A stretch of 64,000 nucleotides of DNA, from NCBI RefSeq assembly GCF_030766825.1, contig NZ_JASFDV010000001.1, positions 62,001 through 126,000 on the forward strand, written 5' to 3'. Each line of letters begins with the position of its first letter. Position 1 is the first letter of the stretch. Below the pieces are notes generated by a model, which was given only the letters and a program-made list of their open reading frames with translations, searched no databases and was not told where the DNA came from. Positions 25,658 to 35,504 of this stretch are shown here, in pieces. The stretch is from Nocardiopsis sp. CC223A (GTDB taxonomy: Bacteria; Actinomycetota; Actinomycetes; Streptosporangiales; Streptosporangiaceae). The translations under genes and the position numbers were made by a program.

Positions 25658-26111
25658 ACCCGCCCGGCTGGTCCTGGCCGAGGACGCCGTCCGCCTGGGC
25701 CGCACGGCGAAGGACCGGGCCGACGTCATCGACCAGTGCGGGGAGCTGCTCCTGGAGCTCGGGGCGGTCGACCCCGGCTACCTGCCCGCCATGCACGAGC
25801 GGGAGGCGTCGGTGTCCACCTTCCTCGGGGAGGGGGTCGCCATCCCGCACGGGACCGACCCGTCCCGGGTGCACGTCAGGAGGACCGGGCTGGCCGTGAT
25901 CCAGTTCCCCGAAGGGGTCGACTGGGGCGGGCCCACCGTCCACATCGCCATCGGCATCGCGGCCACCGGTGAGGAGCACCTGGGCATCCTCACCGCCCTG
26001 GCCGGGGTCCTCACCGACCCCGACAAGGCCGCGCGACTGCGCGGGGCCGCCGAGCCAGCCGACGTGGTCGCACTCCTCGATCCGACCGCCGCGGACGGCC
26101 GATCCCGGTAG
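25638..26111 (+). CDS. PTS mannitol/fructose-type EIIA subunit
   Basis: 157 residues from GTG 25638 (a TTG at 25647 is an alternative); the gene overlaps the EIIB end by 20 bases. The EIIA signature EREASVSTFLGEGVAIPHGT gives phospho-His71, and EEHLGILTALAGVLTDPDKA matches the C-terminal helices. It relays phosphate from HPr to EIIB. Confidence 0.92.
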   Translation: MAPLPTEPARLVLAEDAVRLGRTAKDRADVIDQCGELLLELGAVDPGYLPAMHEREASVSTFLGEGVAIPHGTDPSRVHVRRTGLAVIQFPEGVDWGGPTVHIAIGIAATGEEHLGILTALAGVLTDPDKAARLRGAAEPADVVALLDPTAADGRSR

Positions 26112-26248
26112 GCCGTCCAGGCCGAGCCGTCCTCCCCGCCCCCGCCCGTCCCTCCGCTCACTCCCCGGAGCGGCGGGCGGGGGCCGCCCACCGCCCACCC
26201 GTAGCGCTCAACAGGCGCCTCCGGCGCAGTTTCCCTGAAAGGCCCAAC

Positions 26249-27289
26249 ATGCTCGTCGCCCGTTTCTACGCACCCGGTGACCTCCGCCTGGAACAGGCAC
26301 CCGAGCCCACCGCCGGGCCCGGGCAGCTCAAGATCGCCGTCGTCAACTGCTCCACCTGCGGAACCGACGTCAAGATCTTCCGCCACGGACACCACCACAT
26401 CGACCCGCCCCGGGTCATCGGCCACGAGATCGCCGGCCGCGTCGTCGAGGTCGGCGACGGAGTGGAGGGCTGGTCCGAGGGCGACCGGGTCCAGATCATC
26501 GCCGCGATCCCCTGCGGCACCTGCCCCGAATGCCGCGACGGTCGGTTCACCGTCTGCTCGCGCCAGCAGTCCATGGGCTACCACTACGACGGCGGCTTCG
26601 CCGAGTACATGGTCGTCCCCGAGGCCGTGCTGGCCGTCGACGGCGTCAACCGCATCCCCGAGGGCCTGGACTACGCCGAGGCGTCCGTCGCCGAACCGCT
26701 CGCCTGCGTCCTCAACGGCCAGGAGATCGCCGGGGTCGGCGAGGGCGACACCGTCGTGGTGATGGGCGCCGGGCCCATCGGCTGCCTGCACGTCCGCCTG
26801 GCCCGCGCCAAGGGCGCGAAGAAGGTCTACCTGGTGGACGTCAACCGCGGCCGCCTGGACATGTCCGCGCGGATCGTCGGGCCCGACGCCGCCATCTGCG
26901 GCGAGGAGGTCGACGCCGTGGAGGAGGTGCTGCGCCTGACCGACGGGCGCGGGGCCGACGTGGTCATCACCGCCGCCGCCTCCGGCCGCGCCCAGGAGGA
27001 CGCTTTGAAGATGGTCGCCCGCAGCGGCCGGATCAGCTTCTTCGGCGGGCTGCCCAAGGACAACCCGATCATCTCCCTGGACTCCAACCTCGTCCACTAC
27101 CGGGAGATCTCCATCTTCGGCGCCAACGGCTCCAGCCCCGAGCACAACAAGCGCGCCCTGGAGCTCATCGCCTCCGGCGCGGTGCCCGTCGCGGACCTGA
27201 TCACCGAGCGGATGGCGCTGTCCGACGTGCACAAGGCCATCGAGACCGTGGCCGCGGGGACCGCCATCAAGGTGACCATCCAGCCCTGA
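26249..27289 (+). CDS. Zinc-dependent medium-chain polyol (phosphate) dehydrogenase
   Basis: 346 residues. Catalytic zinc ligands Cys37 (NCSTCGTD), His59 and Glu60 (GHEIAG), structural zinc cysteines 89, 92, 95 and 103 (PCGTCPECRDGRFTVC), and a Rossmann motif GDTVVVMGAGPIGCLHVRLA (about 166-185). It resembles sorbitol and galactitol-1-phosphate dehydrogenases. As part of the PTS operon it most likely oxidises the imported hexitol phosphate to a ketose phosphate with NAD, which the FruK-type kinase could then use. Confidence 0.9.
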   Translation: MLVARFYAPGDLRLEQAPEPTAGPGQLKIAVVNCSTCGTDVKIFRHGHHHIDPPRVIGHEIAGRVVEVGDGVEGWSEGDRVQIIAAIPCGTCPECRDGRFTVCSRQQSMGYHYDGGFAEYMVVPEAVLAVDGVNRIPEGLDYAEASVAEPLACVLNGQEIAGVGEGDTVVVMGAGPIGCLHVRLARAKGAKKVYLVDVNRGRLDMSARIVGPDAAICGEEVDAVEEVLRLTDGRGADVVITAAASGRAQEDALKMVARSGRISFFGGLPKDNPIISLDSNLVHYREISIFGANGSSPEHNKRALELIASGAVPVADLITERMALSDVHKAIETVAAGTAIKVTIQP

Positions 27290-27334
27290 GTTCTCCACAG
27301 ACGGGGGAAGGGGCTACCGAGATCGGCCCCGTTG

Positions 27335-27355
27335 GGGTTCCCTGATAGGGAACCC
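27335..27355. terminator. 9-bp stem hairpin before ptsI
   Basis: GGGTTCCCT-GAT-AGGGAACCC is a perfect inverted repeat between the dehydrogenase and Enzyme I genes. It could be a partial terminator that lowers ptsI expression, a processing site, or an operator; no T tract follows. Confidence 0.4.
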
Positions 27356-27402
27356 ACTCCCGGCCCTCCCCGGACCAGCCACCCACCATCCACGGAGCGA
27401 CC

Positions 27403-29082
<1,680 letters not shown>

Positions 29083-29381
29083 TCGCCGCTGCGGTGGGGG
29101 AGCGGGCCCCGTCGCAGCGGCCCGAGCGCCGTGGCCGTGCCCCCGCCACGGCCCGACCTCCGCGGCCGGGACGCCGAATCTCCGGGGCCCCGTCCCGACC
29201 GCGGACCACGCCGCCGCTCGCGAGCGGCGGACCCTTCGCCGCCCTCTTTCCGGGCGGCGGACCCCGATCGTCGCGGTGGTGCGACCCGGCCGTGGGACCG
29301 GCCCGGCGCACCGGCCGCGACCCGGGGCGCCGTTCGCCTGACCGCACGGCGCCCCCGCGGCGGGGGCGGCCTGGAACCCGC

Positions 29382-29609
29382 CCCCGCCGCTATGTGTTCG
29401 CCCGGCCCGGCAACCCGTGGAGCGTCTGGACCAGGTGGGCCTCGATGCCGATGGTCCCCCGGGTGGTGTGGACGCGGGATCGGCGGAAGGTCGGTCCCCG
29501 CCGCTATGTGTTCGCCCGGCCCGGCAACCCGTGGAGCGCCTGGACCAGGTGGGCCTCGACGCCGATGGTCCCCCGGGTGCTGTGGACGCGGGATCGGCGG
29601 AAGGCGGGC
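29382..29609. repeat. Two tandem copies of a 114-bp unit
   Basis: Copy 1 (29382-29495) and copy 2 (29496-29609) differ at only a handful of positions; both begin with CCCGCCGCTATGTGTTCGCC. On the minus strand each copy reads an MFS-like peptide ending GLPGRANT and a TAG stop, so the unit duplicates the tail of the relic below. The stretch 29083-29381 before it holds nothing I can identify. Confidence 0.85.
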
Positions 29610-29647
29610 ACCCGCCGCAGCGGTGTCACATCCGGCAGGAACCTCAC
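29504..29647 (-). pseudogene. Possible N-terminal relic of an MFS transporter
   Basis: From GTG 29647 the frame reads VRFLPDVTPLRRVPAFRRSR followed by VHSTRGTIGVEAHLVQALHG and stops at 29504. The start resembles MFS proteins of the LPDLxPLRxSxxFRRLW type but ends after 47 codons. The tail is repeated in the tandem unit. Weak evidence; it may be chance. Confidence 0.3.
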
Positions 29648-30147
29648 CGCGGTGGTGCGGCGCCGGTGAGGGACACCCACCGCAGGGCGCAGCCGACCAG
29701 GCCGCCGAGCACCGGCACGGCCCCCGCCGCCACCCAGACCCACGCGCCGTACGCCCCCCGTACGCCCCCCGACCCGTCGGTCGCCGCCTGGAGGTCCCCG
29801 GCCACGGTGCCGCCGACGGGCGGCCTCCGGCCACTGGACACCCGCAGCACCCCCCACCAGCCCAGGGCGACCCCGAAGGCGGGCGGGAGCAGCAGCGGGA
29901 GCACGGCCACGGGGGACAGTTCACCGAACCGGACGACGACCTGGTTGCAGTGGTTCGCGGCCACATCCTCCGAGGTCAGTGCGCAGGAGAACGGTTCGGC
30001 TGCGGTCAGGGCGATGACGGCCGCCCACGCGGCGGCGGCCAGGGCCACCAGCGTGACGGCGCCCATGGCGAGCCGCGGCGCGGAACGCGGCCGCTCGCCG
30101 GTGCCGGTACGGCCAGGAGGGAGCAGGGGGGAGGGCATGCGCTCCAT
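29644..30147 (-). CDS. Hypothetical membrane protein, three or four helices
   Basis: 167 residues from ATG 30147 (30138 is an alternative). After a basic N-terminus (PPGRTGTGERPRSAPRL) come hydrophobic segments MGAVTLVALAAAAWAAVIAL, PVAVLPLLLPPAFGVALGWW and VWVAAGAVPVLGGLVGCALR. Between helices 1 and 2, CALTSEDVAANHCNQVV has two cysteines that could pair outside the membrane. No known family seen. Confidence 0.68.
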   Translation of the reverse strand: MERMPSPLLPPGRTGTGERPRSAPRLAMGAVTLVALAAAAWAAVIALTAAEPFSCALTSEDVAANHCNQVVVRFGELSPVAVLPLLLPPAFGVALGWWGVLRVSSGRRPPVGGTVAGDLQAATDGSGGVRGAYGAWVWVAAGAVPVLGGLVGCALRWVSLTGAAPPR

Positions 30148-30204
30148 CGTAGGAGCCCCATCCCCTTCCGGGCAGCCCCCGGAAGGGGGCTCCCCGGGCG
30201 GATT

Positions 30205-30223
30205 TCTCAAACCTCTTTATCCA
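30205..30223. promoter_or_regulatory. Candidate ROK-regulator site ahead of the alpha-mannosidase
   Basis: The 9-mer CTTTATCCA (30215-30223), with CTCAAA nearby (30206-30211), recurs on the other strand at 36966-36958 in front of the ABC importer and ROK genes, again with a nearby CTCAAA. The pairing of this motif with both ends of the locus suggests a shared operator. Confidence 0.45.
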
Positions 30224-30296
30224 GAGTGTTGACGAAGTCGTGTGACGTGGGCAACGTTGAGCACGTCGGCCAGGGACGTGACCGAGGAGGTCCACC

Positions 30297-33290
30297 GTGC
30301 ACGATGACCGCAAGCTGACCGAGGCGCGCCTGGAGAGGGTCCTGCGCGAACGCGTATGGCCCGCCGTCCACGGCCCGTCCGTCCCCCTGGAGGTGTCCCG
30401 CTGGGACGCCCCCGGGGAACCCGTCCCCGCTCTCGAAGGCATCAACGCCCCCCACACCCCCGCCGCCACGGGCGACGCCTGGGGCCCGGCCTGGGGCACC
30501 ACCTGGTTCCGGTTCCACGGCCGGGTGCCGCAGGAGTGGGCGGACCGCACCGTCGAGGCCGTCATCGACCTCGGCTTCGACGCGAACATGCCCGGTTTCC
30601 AGGCCGAGGGCCTGGTCCACCGCTCCGACGGGACGGTGGTCAAGGGCCTCAACCCGCGCAACGCCTGGGTGCGCCTGCCCGGCACCGAGGCAGAGGTCGA
30701 CCTCCACGTGGAGGCCGCCGCCAACCCCGTCATCCTCGGCGACCCCCCCTTCCTGCCCACCGACCTGGGCACCGCCCCCGCCGGTCCGGACGGCGCCCCC
30801 CTGTACCGGCTGGCCCGCGCCGACCTGGCGGTCTTCCAGGAGCAGGTGTGGGAACTGGCCATGGACCTGGACGTGGTCGGCGGTGTCATGCGCGAACTGG
30901 ACACGGGCGACCCCCGCCGCTGGGAACTGCTGCGGGCCGCCGAACGCGCCCTGGACCTGATCGACCTCCAGGACGTGCCCGGTACCGCCGGGCGCGCCCG
31001 CCGGGCCCTGGCCGGGGCGCTGTCCTCCCCGGCGGCGGCCGCCGCCCACCGGGTCTCGGCGGTGGGCCACGCCCACATCGACTCCGCCTGGCTGTGGCCG
31101 CTGCGCGAGACCCGGCGTAAGGTCGCCCGCACCTCCGCCAACGTGGTCGACCTCCTGGACCGCCACCCCGAGCTGGTCTTCGCCATGTCGCAGGCCCAGC
31201 AGTGGGCGTGGCTCCAGGAGCACCGCCCCGACGTGTTCGCGCGGGCGGCGCAGGCCGCCAAGGAGGGCCGGTTCGTGCCGGTGGGCGGTATGTGGGTGGA
31301 GTCCGACACCAACATGCCGGGCGCGGAGGCCCTGGCCCGCCAGTTCGTGTACGGCAAGCGGTTCTTCCGCGACGAGCTGGGCATCGACACCCGGGAGGTG
31401 TGGCTGCCCGACTCGTTCGGCTACTCTGCGGCGCTGCCCCAGCTCATCCGCCTGTCGGGTTCGCGCTGGTTCCTCACCCAGAAGATCTCCTGGAGCCGGA
31501 CCAACACCTTCCCGCACCACACGTTCCGCTGGGAGGGCCTGGACGGCACCCGGGTGTTCACCCACTTCCCGCCGGTGGACACCTACAACTCCGAGCTGAC
31601 CGGCCACGAGCTCGCCCACGCCGCCCGCAACTTCCGGGAGAAGGGCCGCGCCACCCGCTCCATGGTCCCGTTCGGGCACGGCGACGGCGGTGGCGGCCCC
31701 ACCCGCGAGATGCTGGGCCGGGCCGCCCGGCTGGCCGACCTGGAGGGTTCGCCCCGGGTGGAGATCCAGCGCCCGGAGGTGTTCTTCGCGGAGGCGGAGG
31801 CCGAGTACCCGGACGCCCCGGTGTGGTGGGGCGAGCTGTACCTGGAGTTCCACCGCGGCACCTACACCAGCCAGGCCCGCACCAAGCGGGGCAACCGCCG
31901 GTGTGAGCACCTGCTGCGCGAGGCCGAGCTGTGGTGGACCACCGCGGCGGTGCGCCGCGGCGCGGACTACCCGCACGAGGCGCTGGACCGGCTCTGGCGC
32001 ACCGTGCTGCTCAACCAGTTCCACGACATCCTGCCGGGGAGTTCCATCGCCTGGGTGCACCGGGAGGCCGCCGAGACCTACGCGGAGGCGGAGGCCGAAC
32101 TCGGCGCGCTCATCGACCGGGCCCAGCGGCTGCTGGTCGGCCCGGGCGACGGGGTGATCGAGTTCAACGCCGCCCCGCACGACCGCGACGGCGTTCCGGC
32201 GCTGGGCGCCGCACCCCGGGTGCCCCCCGAGGGGGAGACCGTCACCACGGGCTCTGAAGGCGGGTACCTGCTGGACAACGGCCTGCTCACCGTCCAGGTG
32301 GACGCCTGCGGCCTGGTCACCTCCGTGGTGGACGCGCAGACCGGCCGGGAGGCGCTGGCCGGCCCGGCCAACCTGCTCCAGCTCCACCAGGACCTGCCCA
32401 ACCAGTGGGACGCCTGGGACGTGGACTTCTTCTACCGCAACACCGTCACCGACCTCACCGGCGTGGACGGCATCGAGACCATCGACGACGGCCTGCGCGT
32501 CACCCGCTCCTTCGGCGACTCCACGGTCGTGCAGACCCTCACCCTGGCCCCCGGCTCCCGGCGGCTGGACGTGGACACGGTCGTGGACTGGCACGAACGG
32601 GAGAAGTTCCTCAAGGCCGCCTTCCCCCTGGACGTACGTGCGGAGTCCTCCGCCTCGGAGATCCAGTTCGGGCACGTGCACCGCCCGACGCACACCAACA
32701 CCTCCTGGGACGCCGCCCGGTTCGAGATCTGCGCCCACCGCTGGGTGCACGTGGCCGAGCCCGGCTACGGGGCGGCGCTGGTCAACGACTCCACCTACGG
32801 CCACGACGTCACCCGCGACGTGCGCGAGGACGGCGGCACCACCACGACGGTCCGCCTGTCGCTGCTGCGCGCGCCCCGCTTCCCCGACCCCGACACCGAC
32901 CAGGGCGAGCACCGGTTCCGGTACGCGCTGGTGCCGGGGGCGACGGTGGCGGACGCGGTCCGCGAGGGGTACCGGCTGAACCTGCCGCCGCGCGAGGTCG
33001 GCGGTTCCGGCGCGGTGGACCCCCTGGTGCGGGTGGCGGGGGCCGGGGTGGCCGTGGAGTCGGTCAAGCCCGCCGACGACCGCTCCGGCGACGTGGTGGT
33101 GCGCCTGTACGAGTCGCTGGGCGCCCGCACCCGCGCGAACGTGCGCTTCGGGTTCCCGGTGTCGCGGGTGCGCGCGGTGAACCTGCTGGAGGAGGAGTAC
33201 GAGGGCGCCCCGGACCTGGAGCCGGGGGAGGAGGAGGTGGCGTTCTCCCTGCGCCCCTTCCAGGTCGTCACCCTGCGGCTCGTCCGCTGA
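30297..33290 (+). CDS. Alpha-mannosidase, glycoside hydrolase family 38
   Basis: 997 residues from GTG 30297 behind GAGGAGG. GH38 hallmarks: VGHAHIDSAWLWPLRETRRK (His260 and Asp262 are zinc ligands), FVPVGGMWVESDTNMPGAEA, and VWLPDSFGYSAALPQLIRLS with the nucleophile Asp372; NQFHDILPGSSI lies near residue 575. The C-terminal beta domains are complete (HTNTSWDAARFEICAHRW, FRPFQVVTLRL-like end). No signal peptide, so it works in the cytoplasm on mannosides brought in by the adjoining ABC importer. A retaining hydrolase releasing mannose. Confidence 0.95.
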   Translation: MHDDRKLTEARLERVLRERVWPAVHGPSVPLEVSRWDAPGEPVPALEGINAPHTPAATGDAWGPAWGTTWFRFHGRVPQEWADRTVEAVIDLGFDANMPGFQAEGLVHRSDGTVVKGLNPRNAWVRLPGTEAEVDLHVEAAANPVILGDPPFLPTDLGTAPAGPDGAPLYRLARADLAVFQEQVWELAMDLDVVGGVMRELDTGDPRRWELLRAAERALDLIDLQDVPGTAGRARRALAGALSSPAAAAAHRVSAVGHAHIDSAWLWPLRETRRKVARTSANVVDLLDRHPELVFAMSQAQQWAWLQEHRPDVFARAAQAAKEGRFVPVGGMWVESDTNMPGAEALARQFVYGKRFFRDELGIDTREVWLPDSFGYSAALPQLIRLSGSRWFLTQKISWSRTNTFPHHTFRWEGLDGTRVFTHFPPVDTYNSELTGHELAHAARNFREKGRATRSMVPFGHGDGGGGPTREMLGRAARLADLEGSPRVEIQRPEVFFAEAEAEYPDAPVWWGELYLEFHRGTYTSQARTKRGNRRCEHLLREAELWWTTAAVRRGADYPHEALDRLWRTVLLNQFHDILPGSSIAWVHREAAETYAEAEAELGALIDRAQRLLVGPGDGVIEFNAAPHDRDGVPALGAAPRVPPEGETVTTGSEGGYLLDNGLLTVQVDACGLVTSVVDAQTGREALAGPANLLQLHQDLPNQWDAWDVDFFYRNTVTDLTGVDGIETIDDGLRVTRSFGDSTVVQTLTLAPGSRRLDVDTVVDWHEREKFLKAAFPLDVRAESSASEIQFGHVHRPTHTNTSWDAARFEICAHRWVHVAEPGYGAALVNDSTYGHDVTRDVREDGGTTTTVRLSLLRAPRFPDPDTDQGEHRFRYALVPGATVADAVREGYRLNLPPREVGGSGAVDPLVRVAGAGVAVESVKPADDRSGDVVVRLYESLGARTRANVRFGFPVSRVRAVNLLEEEYEGAPDLEPGEEEVAFSLRPFQVVTLRLVR

Positions 33291-33607
33291 GCCCGCCGCA
33301 CGCGCGCGGGGCGCCCCCGCCTGGGGCTCGGGCCCCTCGGCCGGGCCCGGAGCCTCCCCGCGCGCGGGGTGCCCCCGGCCCGACCTGCCCGCCGAGGAGC
33401 AGGCCGAGGAGCCTCCCCGCGCGGGGGGTGCCCGAGGCGGGCGGCAAGGTCGCCGCCGGGGGCACCGAGCCTCCCCGCGTGCGCGGGGCGCCCGCCGGGG
33501 GTGCGGACCACGCACCCGATCCCGTTGAGCCTCCCCGCGCGGGGCGCCCCGCGGCTTGACGGCGACCGATCCTCTGATCGCTGAGCCTCCCCGCGCGCGG
33601 GGCGCCC
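33289..33607. CRISPR. Short CRISPR-like array: six variable palindromic repeats, five 33-34 nt spacers, no cas genes
   Basis: Repeats begin at 33289, 33350, 33409, 33467, 33527 and 33583. Each has the frame GAGCCTCCCC, a GC palindrome, then GGGG(C/T)GCCC; lengths are 28, 25, 25, 27, 23 and 25 because the palindrome core varies (the first repeat is most diverged). The intervening sequences are unrelated and 33, 34, 33, 33 and 33 bases long. That near-constant spacer length and the stem CCCCGCG/CGCGGGG fit type I-E arrays of actinobacteria. Repeat variability and lack of cas genes argue for a degenerate orphan array, or a family of palindromic intergenic repeats. The first repeat starts inside the mannosidase stop codon. 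Confidence 0.5.
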
Positions 33608-33628
33608 CGGGAGGTCCCGGGGCGCCCC
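33599..33628. terminator. 14-bp stem terminator between mannosidase array and ABC permease
   Basis: GGGGCGCCCCGGGA pairs perfectly with TCCCGGGGCGCCCC around GG. It overlaps the end of the last array repeat and lies just after the stop of the leftward permease gene; works for convergent transcripts. Confidence 0.6.
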
Positions 33629-33645
33629 GCCTCGCTGGTGCGGGT

Positions 33646-34542
33646 TCAGCCCTTCATGGCACCGCCCAGGGTGAACCGGCCGCCCATGGCCCGCGACACC
33701 GCCACGTACAACGCCACCACCGGCAGCGTGTACAGCAGTGAGTACGCCGCCAGCTCGCCGTAGCGCACCGACCCGTACTGCCCGAAGAACGTGAACACCC
33801 GCACCGCCGCGGGCATCTTGTCCGGGCTGGTCAGCAGGATGAACGGCACGAAGAAGTTCCCCCACGTGCTCACCAGCGTGAAGATCCCCACCACCGCCAG
33901 CCCCGGGGCGAGCAGCGGCGCCACCAGGTAGCGGATGGACTGCCAGGTGGACGCCCCGTCCACCCAGGCCGCCTCCTCCAGCGCTATGGGGATGCCGTCG
34001 ATGAAGTTCTTGGTCAGCCAGATCCCGAACGGCAGCGTGCTCGCCGCCAGGAACAGGGTGGTGGCCCACAGCGAGTTCAGCAGCCCCGCGTTCACGAACA
34101 GCCCGTACACCGGCACCATGATCGCCGTGATCGGCAGCCCGGTAGCGAACAGCACCGTGTACAGGAACGGCCGTTTGAACCGCAGCGTGTACCGCGACAG
34201 CGGGTACGCCGCCAGCATCGAGCAGAACGCGGTGATGACCGCCGCCCCGCCGCAGGTCAGCACGCTGTTCCAGAGCGGCCGGTAGACGATCTCGGGCGTG
34301 AGGATCGTCCGGAAGTTGTCCAGCGTGAGCGAACCCGGCAGCCCGGCCCGCAGCGTGGCCTCCCCGTCCACCGACGCGAACAGCATCCACAGCAGCGGCA
34401 GCAGGAACAGCAGCGCCAGCACCGCCAGGATCAGGTGCACCAGCACCGCCCCGGCGGCCCTGCCGGGTGAGGCGACGGAGGCGGTGGCCGACCGGCGCGG
34501 CCGCCGCCCCGAGGTGTCCGAACGCGGTCCCAGAGCGGTCAT
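33646..34542 (-). CDS. Carbohydrate ABC transporter permease, MalG type
   Basis: 298 residues, six helices. The EAA loop reads EEAAWVDGASTWQSIRYLVAPLLAPGL (about residues 187-213), the contact point with the ATPase. N-terminal anchor AVLALLFLLPLLWMLFASV. Its ATG overlaps the stop of the preceding permease (ATGA). Forms the importer channel with the next two genes; a dedicated ATPase is missing here, so a shared MsiK-type ATPase probably serves it. Confidence 0.93.
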   Translation of the reverse strand: MTALGPRSDTSGRRPRRSATASVASPGRAAGAVLVHLILAVLALLFLLPLLWMLFASVDGEATLRAGLPGSLTLDNFRTILTPEIVYRPLWNSVLTCGGAAVITAFCSMLAAYPLSRYTLRFKRPFLYTVLFATGLPITAIMVPVYGLFVNAGLLNSLWATTLFLAASTLPFGIWLTKNFIDGIPIALEEAAWVDGASTWQSIRYLVAPLLAPGLAVVGIFTLVSTWGNFFVPFILLTSPDKMPAAVRVFTFFGQYGSVRYGELAAYSLLYTLPVVALYVAVSRAMGGRFTLGGAMKG

Positions 34543-35486
34543 GCCTGCTCCTCCTTGCTGAGCATCCGCACGTAGACGACCGAGAACAGCCCCGCGATCA
34601 CCAGCAGCGCCAGCGCGATCGCCGTCCCGTACCCCAGGTCGCCCAGGGACAGGGCCTCCCGGTACATCAGCAGCGGCAGCGTCGTGCTGCGCGAACCGGG
34701 GCCGCCCGCGGTCATCACGTAGATGAGCGTGAACACCTGCACGGTCTGGAGGGTGATGAGCAGCAGCGTGGTCGCGATGGTGCGCCGCAGCAGCGGCAGC
34801 ACCACGTACCAGAGCACCTGGAGGCCCGACGCCCCGTCCACCCGGGCCGCCTCCTCCAGGTCGCCCGGCACCTCCGACAGCCCGGCCCCGTAGGTCATCA
34901 TCGAGAAGGCGGTGCCCTTCCAGACGTTGGCCAGGACCACCGCCAGCAGCGGTGCGGTGAACAGCCAGTTCTGCGCCCCGACCCCGACGGAGCCGAGCAG
35001 CGCGTTGAGGGTGCCCTCGCGTTCCAGGAACGCGTACCACACGAACCCCGCCACCACCTCGGGCACCACCCAGGCGCCCACCACCACCGTGCCCACGGCG
35101 CCGCGCACGGCCCCGTGGCGGTGGCGCAGCAGCAGCGCCAGCGCCAGGCCCAGCACGGTCTGGCCCAGGATCGAACCCAGCAGGAACAGCGCGGTGAGCA
35201 CCGCCGCCGTCCGGAACCGGCGGTCCCCCGCCAACTGCTCGAAGTTGTCCAGCCCCACGAACTCGGTGTCGGCGGCCTGTGCCCCGGTCAGCGCCTCGTT
35301 GGTGAACGAGGCCCACACCGTCCACAGGATCGGCCCGGCGAAGAACGCCAGCAGCAGGAACAGCGCGGGGGCCATCGGGACCACCCAGCGGGCGGCCCCG
35401 GCCCGGGCGCGACGGGAGCCGCGCGTCCGGGCCGGGGCCTGCGGCGCCCGGCCGGGGGTTCCGGGGTTCCCGGGGGCGCGGGTCAT
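34539..35486 (-). CDS. Carbohydrate ABC transporter permease, MalF type
   Basis: 315 residues from ATG 35486 (GTG 35501 possible but lacks a ribosome site). Six predicted helices after a Pro/Arg-rich cytoplasmic tail. The EAA motif is DLEEAARVDGASGLQVLWYVVLPLLRR (about 205-231), and the helix PALFLLLAFFAGPILWTVWAS is the usual first one. Partner of the MalG-type permease. Confidence 0.93.
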   Translation of the reverse strand: MTRAPGNPGTPGRAPQAPARTRGSRRARAGAARWVVPMAPALFLLLAFFAGPILWTVWASFTNEALTGAQAADTEFVGLDNFEQLAGDRRFRTAAVLTALFLLGSILGQTVLGLALALLLRHRHGAVRGAVGTVVVGAWVVPEVVAGFVWYAFLEREGTLNALLGSVGVGAQNWLFTAPLLAVVLANVWKGTAFSMMTYGAGLSEVPGDLEEAARVDGASGLQVLWYVVLPLLRRTIATTLLLITLQTVQVFTLIYVMTAGGPGSRSTTLPLLMYREALSLGDLGYGTAIALALLVIAGLFSVVYVRMLSKEEQA

Positions 35487-35504
35487 CGGCACGGTCCCCA
35501 CGGC

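Noticed and set aside
30207-33515. 1102-codon minus-strand ORF opposite the alpha-mannosidase
   Set aside because: Composition of an antisense shadow (Gln, His, Val, Gly); the plus strand encodes GH38 with all active-site motifs.
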